Source: a virus
IMG/VR virus record: IMGVR_UViG_3300020152_000260
Span: 1 to 39,805 of that record
Strand: one strand, 5' to 3'
Length of the DNA: 39,805 nucleotides
Below, piece after piece: positions 15,809 to 21,921 of this stretch (positions are counted from its first letter, which is position 1; each line of letters starts with the position of its first letter). The notes below the pieces were generated by a model. It did no database searches and was not told the DNA's origin. It saw only the letters and a list, made by a program, of their open reading frames with translations. The position numbers and the translations under genes are program-made.

Positions 15809-16278
15809 TCATCACCTCCAAAATCGAGTTCGGGTTGCGCGTGTTTCGCCACGTTGCCGCGGTGCAGGGCCAGGCCCTCCATCGCGCTCTGAATGGCGGA
15901 CAGGGTCTCCGCTGCCTCGGCCTTGCCGCCGTAGAACCGGAGCAGGTTGCCGGTCGCGGCATTCAGCAGTTCCTGCAGTTCGTGGATGTCGCCGGGTTTG
16001 GCAGCCTTGCCCGTGGGGATGTCGATCACCAGCTTGCCGCCGGAGACCGCCAGCCAGTGGCTCACGTAATCGATGCCGCAGGCCATTTCGTAGGCCGGGA
16101 TCAGGCTCGCCGGCATGCGGCCGTTGCCGAGCCACTTGTAGAGGAGATCCGGCGAGACGCCGATCAGGTCGGCGATCCGCTCCACCGAGCGGTTGTGTTT
16201 CTCGCGGGCGTAGTCTTTAGAGAGCCTCAAGGCGTGCAAGAGGCTGGTCGGTTGGATGCGTTTCCAATTCCGGCTCAT
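15805..16278 (-). CDS. Early helix-turn-helix protein of B3/D3112-type phages
   Basis: The start at 16278 (MSRNWKRIQPTSLLHALRLS) is preferred over an upstream TTG; GGAGG lies about 12 bases before it, which is longer than usual. The 157-residue protein has a helix-turn-helix (NRSVERIADLIGVSPDLLYK) followed by WLGNGRMPASLIPAYEMACG, a pattern I associate with early regulators in D3112-like phages. It would act on phage early transcription, but target and sign are unknown. Confidence 0.7.
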   Translation of the reverse strand: MSRNWKRIQPTSLLHALRLSKDYAREKHNRSVERIADLIGVSPDLLYKWLGNGRMPASLIPAYEMACGIDYVSHWLAVSGGKLVIDIPTGKAAKPGDIHELQELLNAATGNLLRFYGGKAEAAETLSAIQSAMEGLALHRGNVAKHAQPELDFGGDE

Positions 16279-16395
16279 GTTCGGAAATGACCTCCCGGAG
16301 TCCTTTCCAAACAAAATCCTAATTTCGCTCTATGCAACAACTTTTCGCCCTGTAAAAATGCCCCCGTCGCAAACAACACAACGGGGGATATCCTC
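16279..16395. promoter_or_regulatory. AT-rich gap with hairpin before the small plus-strand gene
   Basis: No gene on either strand. The arms CCCCCGT and ACGGGGG (about 16361-16387) can pair across a 13-base loop, and the second arm carries the GGGGGAT that serves as ribosome site for the plus-strand gene at 16396. This could restrict its translation. A leftward promoter for the gene at 16278 might also lie here, but no convincing boxes are seen. Confidence 0.4.
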
Positions 16396-16650
16396 ATGAG
16401 CGCCGAGGAATTCAATGAGTTGGCGGGCCGGATCGAGGGCCTGAGTATTGCCGTCATGTTTCTGGCGGCCGAACTGGAGCATGAAGCGGTCATCAATGGC
16501 CCCCGGTATTGCGAGGTAATGCGGGGGATGGCAAGCAAGCTAAGCTTTGATGGGGGGCACTTGGCGGCGACTCAACGCACGCTTCGGGAGATGGCAAAGC
16601 GGATGGACGAGGCACGTAGTCAACGCCGATCGTCGGTTGATCGAACCTGA
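16396..16650 (+). CDS. Small conserved-looking protein, opposite to the early operon
   Basis: An 84-residue product (MSAEEFNELAGRIEGLSIAV at the start, INGPRYCEVMRGMASKLSF in the middle) with good protein-like composition and a GGGGGAT ribosome site whose stem may be hidden in a hairpin. It is transcribed against the flanking leftward early genes, lying between ner and the next regulator. Function unknown. Its orientation matches c and the cargo, so it may be expressed in the lysogen. Confidence 0.6.
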   Translation: MSAEEFNELAGRIEGLSIAVMFLAAELEHEAVINGPRYCEVMRGMASKLSFDGGHLAATQRTLREMAKRMDEARSQRRSSVDRT

Positions 16651-16682
16651 ATCCGAGGATGTGGTCTTTCATGGCGAGTTCC

Positions 16683-16889
16683 TTACTTTTTGTCGTCATA
16701 CCGGCCGGGCCAGAGTTTGGAGAGCGGCAGGTCAGTGACGCGGGAAATTTCTGCCGCAATCCGGCGAGACGAGGAACGGCCATAGATCACGTGGCCCACA
16801 GTGGTCTTGCTAACCCCCAGGGTTTGCGCAATTTTCGTTTGGCTGCTACCGGCCTTTTCCAAAGCCGCCTTGATATCGGCTGGATGCAT
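16683..16889 (-). CDS. ner: Ner-like early regulator
   Basis: The start at 16889 is chosen because AAGGAG lies six bases upstream; the longer frame to 16952 runs through a palindromic control region. The 68-residue protein (HPADIKAALEKAGSSQTKIA, QTLGVSKTTVGHVIYGRSSS, ISRVTDLPLSKLWPGRY) matches the Ner/Nlp helix-turn-helix family in motif and length. Ner limits early transcription and turns off the c promoter during lytic growth. It is divergent from c and is first in the leftward early operon, as in Mu. Confidence 0.9.
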   Translation of the reverse strand: MHPADIKAALEKAGSSQTKIAQTLGVSKTTVGHVIYGRSSSRRIAAEISRVTDLPLSKLWPGRYDDKK

Positions 16890-17030
16890 GACGACTCCTT
16901 GTCTGAGGTTGGCGCGCAACTCATGCGCATGAGCAATGGCATGCATGGTCATCTCTTTTTTTGCCTAAAGAGGGTTACTTGATCCGGTTATTTATCAGGG
17001 TGTCCGCAATTATGAGAACTATAATTCTCT
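16890..17030. promoter_or_regulatory. c/ner divergent control region with palindromic operators
   Basis: This 141-base region separates the divergent c and ner genes. A perfect 14-base palindrome CTCATGCGCATGAG is at 16920-16933, close to the ner start. Two overlapping dyads sit at the c start: AATTAT/ATAATT at 17008-17026 and GAGAA/TTCTC at 17014-17029. TATAAT at 17020-17025 is a perfect -10 box for c. These are likely Ner and c binding sites; which protein uses which cannot be told from sequence. Confidence 0.7.
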
Positions 17031-17435
17031 ATGTCAACGAGTGAAGAGAAGTTTTTATCTCTTTCGGCAGGCCGACTTAAGGAGGAGCGAAAACGCTTGG
17101 GTTTAACCCAAGAAGCGGCTGGTACGGCTTGCAATGTCAGCCGCGAAATCTGGGGCAAATACGAGCGGGGGCAGGTTGTTCCTGGAGGAGAAGTTTTGTT
17201 CTCATTTGCCGCTGCGGGCGCGGACGTGCAATACATCCTCACCGGCGTGCGGACGGTGGGCATGACGGAGCCGCCGGGCGGATACGAGCTGACGCCGCGC
17301 AAAAAGAAGCTGCTCGAACTGATCGAAATGCTCGATGAATCCGGGCAAGAAGAGATTCAGGAAAAGCTTGAAAAAATTAAACGAATGAAGGAGCTAGAGC
17401 GAGAACTGGCCGACCTCAAGAAAAATGCAAAGTAG
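17031..17435 (+). CDS. c: c-type phage repressor, XRE helix-turn-helix
   Basis: A 134-residue protein with an XRE helix-turn-helix: RLKEERKRLGLTQEAAGTAC, then NVSREIWGKYERGQVVPGGE (residues about 15-55), and a strongly charged C-terminal helix likely to dimerise (EEIQEKLEKIKRMKELEREL). It lacks a LexA-like peptidase domain. The ATG lies five bases after a TATAAT box and has no Shine-Dalgarno sequence, so the mRNA is probably leaderless, as for lambda cI from its maintenance promoter. It is the repressor that would hold the early promoter off in the lysogen. Confidence 0.85.
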   Translation: MSTSEEKFLSLSAGRLKEERKRLGLTQEAAGTACNVSREIWGKYERGQVVPGGEVLFSFAAAGADVQYILTGVRTVGMTEPPGGYELTPRKKKLLELIEMLDESGQEEIQEKLEKIKRMKELERELADLKKNAK

Positions 17436-17583
17436 GGCAAGGTAAGTTAAGGCTGTCACATGGATGATGCAGTGAACTATTCACGTTTGAGACGGGTGTA
17501 ACGTGAATTTGTCACTGATGAGACGACTAAACTTCGGTAGAAGTCGTCAGGGGTTCTAATTATTTCCAAGAAGTGGGGGGCGT
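17436..17583. promoter_or_regulatory. Operator-like pair at the entrance of the cargo block
   Basis: No gene. GTGAACTATTCAC (17472-17484) is an inverted repeat of GTGAA/TTCAC around three bases. GTGAATTTGTCAC (17503-17515) is a second copy with one mismatch in the right arm. Their centres are 31 bases apart, about three helical turns. The inner arms TTCACGTT (17480-17487) and AACGTGAA (17500-17507) are also perfect complements. The site lies just downstream of c and before the nuclease gene. Confidence 0.6.
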
Positions 17584-18741
17584 ATGGACTTTAAAGAACG
17601 GTTATCCAGGCATGTCGAACACGTCACAAATGTCGGAAGTCATTGCGATTCCGAGGAAACCACCAAGCAGGCGCTAATTCTCCCGGTACTGGATATCCTG
17701 GGGTTCAGTCCCTACGACCCGACCCGAGTTAAAGCAGAATTCTGTGCTGATGTCCCTGGCGTAAAGGCCAACGAGCGTGTGGACTACGCGCTATTTTGCA
17801 ACGGCGTCCCCGTGATGTTCGTGGAGGCGAAAAGCTTCAGAGAAAACCTCACCAATCATGCGCCGCAGCTGGCCCGCTATTTCAATGCGACGCCGGAGGT
17901 CACGATCGTAGCGATCACCAACGGCCGCGAGTGGCGTTTTTTCACAGACCTGAATAACAAAAACGTCATGGACAAAGAGCCGTTTTTCACGGTTGATTTC
18001 CTGGGCCTGTCTGCGACCGATATTGAGCAACTGAGCCGCTTTCGGCACGATCATTTTCAACCGGAGGCCCTCCGTACGCTGGCGGAAGAAAGTGTCTACC
18101 TGGCTGCGTTCAAGACCGTTATCAAAAAGAGCATCCTGGAATGTGACGCCGATTTCGTCCGTTACGTCGTCGGTAAGTCAACGATTCAGCGAACATTAAC
18201 GGCCAAGTTTATCGAGAGCATCACACCGATCGTCAAACAGGCCGTCGCCCAAACCATGAGTGACATGGTAGTGAACAGCCTATCGGCGCCCCCCGCGACG
18301 GAGCCCGTTCCGGAAGCCCCCTTACAAACCCATGAAGAAGTCGATGTGATCGACTTGCTGAACAGCAAGATCGTTACGACGGCGGCCGAACGTAAACTGC
18401 TCGCTATCGTCCAGGAAATCCTGCCGGGTGAGCCGCTATCCGGGAAGGATACGGAAAGTTATTTCACCGTGCTTTATCAAAACAAAACGAATCGATGGCT
18501 GCTTAGATATAGCGGAGACAAAAAGCGTCCCTCGATCCAGTTCATCATGGATCTGACACCGCAACACCTGACGGAGATCCGCCGCGCCGGCTTGGAGGTC
18601 GGTCCTGGAAATCAAATCCTAATCGATAAGCCGGAAAACCTCATGCGCATCACCGGGCTGCTATTCGACGCTCTGGCTTATTGTCAAAACGACGAAAACT
18701 TCAAACTTAAGAAAGGTAGTCCGATAGAAGCGAGCGCGTAG
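17584..18741 (+). CDS. PD-(D/E)XK nuclease-like protein of the HsdR N-terminal type
   Basis: A 385-residue protein without the helicase of a real type I restriction subunit. Its N-terminal third fits the HsdR_N fold: SEETTKQALILPVLDILGF with E24/E25, D67 in RVDYALF, E81-x-K83 in VMFVEAKS and Q95 in APQLARYF, followed by VAITNGREWRFF. The remainder includes a helical region and a C-terminal domain (SYFTVLYQNKTNRWLLRYSG). Standalone proteins of this type occur near defence genes. It would cut DNA or bind it, but activity is unproven. Base composition is lower in GC than the phage structural genes, suggesting separate acquisition. Confidence 0.75.
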   Translation: MDFKERLSRHVEHVTNVGSHCDSEETTKQALILPVLDILGFSPYDPTRVKAEFCADVPGVKANERVDYALFCNGVPVMFVEAKSFRENLTNHAPQLARYFNATPEVTIVAITNGREWRFFTDLNNKNVMDKEPFFTVDFLGLSATDIEQLSRFRHDHFQPEALRTLAEESVYLAAFKTVIKKSILECDADFVRYVVGKSTIQRTLTAKFIESITPIVKQAVAQTMSDMVVNSLSAPPATEPVPEAPLQTHEEVDVIDLLNSKIVTTAAERKLLAIVQEILPGEPLSGKDTESYFTVLYQNKTNRWLLRYSGDKKRPSIQFIMDLTPQHLTEIRRAGLEVGPGNQILIDKPENLMRITGLLFDALAYCQNDENFKLKKGSPIEASA

Positions 18742-18788
18742 CTCGACGACCGGGCTAATGTAGTAAGGCGCAAAAAATACTATCAACA

Positions 18789-19580
18789 ATGGCAAAGCGA
18801 TCAGTTCCAGAACAACCAAAATCGGCAAATTTGTCACCCCAACAAATGAAAGCAGCCATTCCGAGACTTGAGCGACGGATTGGCGAATTGAGGGCGGTCG
18901 ATATATCAACGATTCAGGGACGTGAACCTTTCCTTAAAGCGTTGGAAGACAAAATTGATGACACCTTAGTGGAGCTTTTCGGAAAAGATACGGTTGAGTA
19001 CAGACGTTTTTACGTATGGTCGCTCGATAAAAGATCACTGAGAGCAGGATACAAGGCACCTATTTCCGAGGTGCGCGAGGGCTACAGGCGCGGAATTGAT
19101 GAGGCGATCTCAAACCTCCAAACAATAATCGAGCTCTTTAAGGAGAAGCTACAAGACCTCGGCGAAACACCAGAGGGGCGTGCCGTCCGAGCTTTCGAGG
19201 AATTGGATATCCATCCGGAAATCGAGCGAGCAGTAGGAAAGCTGTTCCACGACGGTCATTACGCTAATGCCGTTGAGGATGCCTGCAAAGTACTCGATCA
19301 TCTCGTGAAGATGAGAAGCGGTCGGTACGAGCTATCTGGAACTGAACTCATGCAGACGGTATTTAGCCCAAAAGCGCCGGTGCTTCGATTCAGCGATCTG
19401 CAGACAGAAACCGATCGTAGTGAACAACAAGGAATGATGTATCTCTATGCCGGGGCGATGTTGGCTCTCCGGAATCCTCGGGCTCACGATCTGATTCAGG
19501 ATGATCCAGAAAAGGCTCTCGAATACATTGGGTTTCTTAGTCTCTTAGCAAAGTCGCTCGACAGGGCAAGTAAGGAGTAG
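18789..19580 (+). CDS. TIGR02391/Ymh family protein with HEPN-like motif
   Basis: A 263-residue protein. The C-terminal half (ELDIHPEIERAVGKLFHDGH, then YANAVEDACKVLDHLVKM and SGTELMQTVFSP) is the Ymh/TIGR02391 domain. It ends with LALRNPRAHD, where R228-N229...H233 gives the R-x4-H motif of HEPN ribonucleases. The helical N-terminal half is of unknown role. HEPN proteins with this motif often act as RNA-cutting toxins in abortive infection, so a defence role is plausible. It follows the nuclease gene by 47 bases in the same direction, and is noticeably AT-richer than the phage core. Confidence 0.75.
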   Translation: MAKRSVPEQPKSANLSPQQMKAAIPRLERRIGELRAVDISTIQGREPFLKALEDKIDDTLVELFGKDTVEYRRFYVWSLDKRSLRAGYKAPISEVREGYRRGIDEAISNLQTIIELFKEKLQDLGETPEGRAVRAFEELDIHPEIERAVGKLFHDGHYANAVEDACKVLDHLVKMRSGRYELSGTELMQTVFSPKAPVLRFSDLQTETDRSEQQGMMYLYAGAMLALRNPRAHDLIQDDPEKALEYIGFLSLLAKSLDRASKE

Positions 19581-19662
19581 TGTCCTCGCGGACATTTGGG
19601 GCTTTCGAATGATGCGTAGCCGCAGAGCAGGCTAAGCCTGTGGATTTCTTATCGGGGGGTTA

Positions 19663-20571
19663 ATGTATAGCTTTGAAACCGTTCATCATATTGAATATAC
19701 GACACGGGAGGCGGTGCCCGTCACGGAAATCATTAAGTCACTCCAGGGGTTCGACAAGGTTGTCCGTGAGCTTCCCAACCTGGCGAATGCCTTAGTCTTG
19801 GACGGTGCTATTGTCAAGGTCGAGCTATACGTACAAGAAATCGCGACCGGATCTCTTATCGAAGATTTCATTTTGCGATTCTTCTTCAAGGACGAAGAGG
19901 GCTTCCATGCGTGGATAACAACACTTCGAGAAAAAACCGGGATGGAAAATAGCAAAGTGGCCACGGTAGTGATCGGCGGCCTTTTAACGGGGGCTCTTGT
20001 TTACGGTGTTTCTCTGGCGTTGCCCAAAGATGCCCCTGAGGCCGCCACGGCGACCATCAACGGCAATCAAAATAACGTCATTCACTTTGTCGCCGAGACC
20101 TTGAACGTCACCCCGGATGCCTTCAGGCAAATAATGGAAACATCAATCCGCGACAAAAAGATGTTGGCGCAGGGCGCGGTGCTGGCGGTACATCCGGCAA
20201 AATCGGACAAGGAAGCCACCATCGTCGTCGATAACAACGAGCAGACGATCATTGAGGCAAAAACGATACAAGCCGCTCCCGAGCGCTTCGATCCGCCACA
20301 ACCAGAAAGTAAGGTTGAGGAGTTCAGCCGTGCTTTTATTCAAATCAGGGCCACGGATTTGGATAACGAGAAACAGGGCTGGCGCTGCATTGTCCCCGGA
20401 TTGTCGGAAAGTCGGGTCAAGATGGTCCTCGATCCAACGGTAGACCGGACCAAGCTGGCGCGGGAGGTTTCGGTGATGGCGAACATTGCCGTCACGTCCA
20501 AATTCAACCCCGAGAAAAGGCAGTATCAAATGACCGAAGTGTTTCTGCGCGATTGGGAGCCAGTCAAATAG
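19663..20571 (+). CDS. Uncharacterised one-TM cargo protein
   Basis: A 302-residue protein I do not recognise. Residues 1-95 form a mixed alpha/beta cytoplasmic-like domain containing GSLIEDFILRFFFKDEEGF. One transmembrane helix follows (about 98-120, KVATVVIGGLLTGALVYGVS). The rest is soluble, with TATINGNQNNVIHFVAE after the membrane and a beta-rich C-terminus. No signal peptide. It is the third plus-strand gene after c and may be a membrane component of the same cargo set. An exclusion or effector role is inference only. Confidence 0.65.
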   Translation: MYSFETVHHIEYTTREAVPVTEIIKSLQGFDKVVRELPNLANALVLDGAIVKVELYVQEIATGSLIEDFILRFFFKDEEGFHAWITTLREKTGMENSKVATVVIGGLLTGALVYGVSLALPKDAPEAATATINGNQNNVIHFVAETLNVTPDAFRQIMETSIRDKKMLAQGAVLAVHPAKSDKEATIVVDNNEQTIIEAKTIQAAPERFDPPQPESKVEEFSRAFIQIRATDLDNEKQGWRCIVPGLSESRVKMVLDPTVDRTKLAREVSVMANIAVTSKFNPEKRQYQMTEVFLRDWEPVK

Positions 20572-20581
20572 CCCGTAGCCT

Positions 20582-20618
20582 GTAGGGTGGGTTAGCCGGT
20601 ACCCCGGCGTAACCCACC
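20582..20618. repeat. Dispersed inverted repeat, copy 2
   Basis: The first 18 bases are identical to the copy at 9593, in the same orientation. The arms GGTGGGTTA (20586-20594) and TAACCCACC (20610-20618) pair perfectly; only the central bases differ. It lies just after the one-TM cargo gene and could mark the edge of an acquired segment. Confidence 0.8.
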
Positions 20619-20656
20619 GATTTCAGCGTTTTTATTTTGGGGGGAAATGTACAATC

Positions 20657-20857
20657 ATGAGTGGTGATGAAAAGAAGCCGCCTGCTAAGAAACATGACGG
20701 CAAAGGAACTGACAATTTCACTCGGCGGGATTCTTCCACTGGGCGTTTTATTTCAACCGGGCGTGTTATTAAGGATTATCCTCGAACGATAGTTCACGAC
20801 AAGACTGTGAGTCCGAGCATTCCTCATCCACCCGAACGGCCCCCGAAAAAGAGGTGA
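20657..20857 (+). CDS. Small basic hypothetical protein
   Basis: A 66-residue, lysine- and proline-rich product (MSGDEKKPPAKKHDGKGTDN at the start, STGRFISTGRVIKDYPRT in the middle), probably disordered. GGGGGGAAA precedes the start. It stops three bases before the SLATT-like gene, so the two are cotranscribed and might be functionally paired. No family recognised. Confidence 0.5.
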   Translation: MSGDEKKPPAKKHDGKGTDNFTRRDSSTGRFISTGRVIKDYPRTIVHDKTVSPSIPHPPERPPKKR

Positions 20858-20860
20858 ACC

Positions 20861-21343
20861 ATGGCTGAACTGACCTCCCATCAAATCCTGCTCCGGGTGC
20901 GCCTGTCGGCGCGCTATCATCAGCAGCGCCGCCGCGTGTATCTGCGCCGGGCACGGTGGGCGGCTTATTTCAACATTGCCGCGAGCCTCGGCATGGTGGC
21001 CGCGGTGCTGAAGGACGCCCCGCTTTGGCTACAGCTGGGCCTGCCCTTTGCGATTACCCTCTTTACCCTGGCGGATACCTTATTCGGATGGACCGCCCAA
21101 GCGTTCGACCATCAGGCGCTTTACCGCCGCTGGATGGAGGTGGAGCGCTGGCTGGTCGGTTCTGAGCTGTCGGACGAAGGGGATCTACGCGAAGCGATGC
21201 AGCGCATCGTGGCGATCGAAGCGGACGAACCGCCGGAAAACCGATTTGCCGTCGACCTCTGCGACAACGAGCTGCTGCGTGCTGAGGGCCATGAACCGCA
21301 TCACGCGGTCGGGTTTCTGGGCCGGCTGGCGGCGGCCGTATAA
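20861..21343 (+). CDS. Two-TM SLATT-like membrane protein
   Basis: A 160-residue protein. A basic amphipathic N-terminal helix (RVRLSARYHQQRRRVYLRRA) is followed by two close transmembrane helices (about residues 33-50 and 55-75), then a helical cytoplasmic tail with RRWMEVERWLVGSELSDEGD. This layout is that of SLATT-domain proteins, predicted pore-forming effectors of nucleotide-signalling or conflict systems; similar small proteins are also known in Mu-like phages. No partner nucleotide-synthase is nearby. It is the last gene before the late head promoter. Confidence 0.6.
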   Translation: MAELTSHQILLRVRLSARYHQQRRRVYLRRARWAAYFNIAASLGMVAAVLKDAPLWLQLGLPFAITLFTLADTLFGWTAQAFDHQALYRRWMEVERWLVGSELSDEGDLREAMQRIVAIEADEPPENRFAVDLCDNELLRAEGHEPHHAVGFLGRLAAAV

Positions 21344-21542
21344 ATCAGGCGCTCAAAGCAAACTGCATCAAAACCGGAACAAAATCCCTCTAGCCGCCAC
21401 AGCCGCGCGACACCCTGTTACGCGCGGCATACGCCTATCCGAATCCGCCGCGCGGCCCCCGGAGGCGTTATAACGCTCCGTAACGCTATCGTCAGTCGAC
21501 ACCGGAAACCCATTCCGGTTATGCTGATATCGCGCCCCTCAT
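21344..21542. promoter_or_regulatory. Non-coding spacer before the late head promoter
   Basis: About 200 bases without a gene. It holds a perfect palindrome GCGTTATAACGC at 21463-21474 and, overlapping, the direct repeat TAACGCT at 21469 and 21479. If the left arm of the prophage is inverted, the inversion junction must lie in this stretch, but no phage-end signature is seen in it. Confidence 0.5.
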
Positions 21543-21602
21543 AAATCCCCGCTGAAACGTTTCAGCTGCCCCCGTTTTCCCTGTCCCTTTAATCTGCGTT
21601 CC
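21543..21602 (+). promoter_or_regulatory. Putative Mor-dependent late promoter of the head and tail operon
   Basis: A perfect 16-base palindrome GCTGAAACGTTTCAGC (21551-21566, centre 21558.5) is followed by a CT-rich spacer and TAATCT at 21590-21595. The expected start is near 21602, with the dyad at about -43.5. The 54 bases from 21543 match the pre-endolysin element at 47 positions. No -35 box. The first head gene starts 32 bases downstream of the expected start. It lies where Mu has its late promoter before the protease gene. Confidence 0.78.
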
Positions 21603-21633
21603 CATCGATGTTCATCATCCTGGAGCGCAGCCG

Positions 21634-21921
21634 ATGTCCGACGCCACTAACACCCCGAACGAATCCGAAAAGCCCGTCGAACTGACGAAGGCTCAAGCCG
21701 CGGCCTTGGTTTTCCGCGAAGTCCCTGAGCTGGGCGATGACGGAAAGCCGACCGGCAAGGTCGCCCAGAAACGGGTAACGGCCGATGAGGTGTTCGCCTT
21801 CAGCGACTACGGCACGCATGTGGTCGTGGTGACGGTCGACGGCCGGAAGCTCCGCGGCGACAAACCGAAACCTGCCCTGAGCAAAGTCGAAGGGGCCGAA
21901 GCCAAGAAGGCCGGCAAGTAA
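21634..21921 (+). CDS. Small protein at the start of the head operon
   Basis: A 95-residue acidic protein with TGGAGCG before its start. The middle (AQAAALVFREVPELGDDGKP followed by VTADEVFAFSDYGTHVVVVT) looks folded. The tail contains PALSKVEG, produced by the bases CCTGAGCAAAGTCGAAGG, a well-known dispersed repeat in bacterial genomes, so the C-terminus was probably extended by a repeat. It shares the ATG/stop overlap with the protease-capsid gene. Function unknown. Confidence 0.6.
   Translation: MSDATNTPNESEKPVELTKAQAAALVFREVPELGDDGKPTGKVAQKRVTADEVFAFSDYGTHVVVVTVDGRKLRGDKPKPALSKVEGAEAKKAGK

Noticed and set aside
21528-21541. TATCGCGC followed by CCCTCA as a displaced prophage left end
   Set aside because: Only eight bases of the right-end motif are present once, there is no second copy, and the following bases do not match the expected duplication CAGAT.
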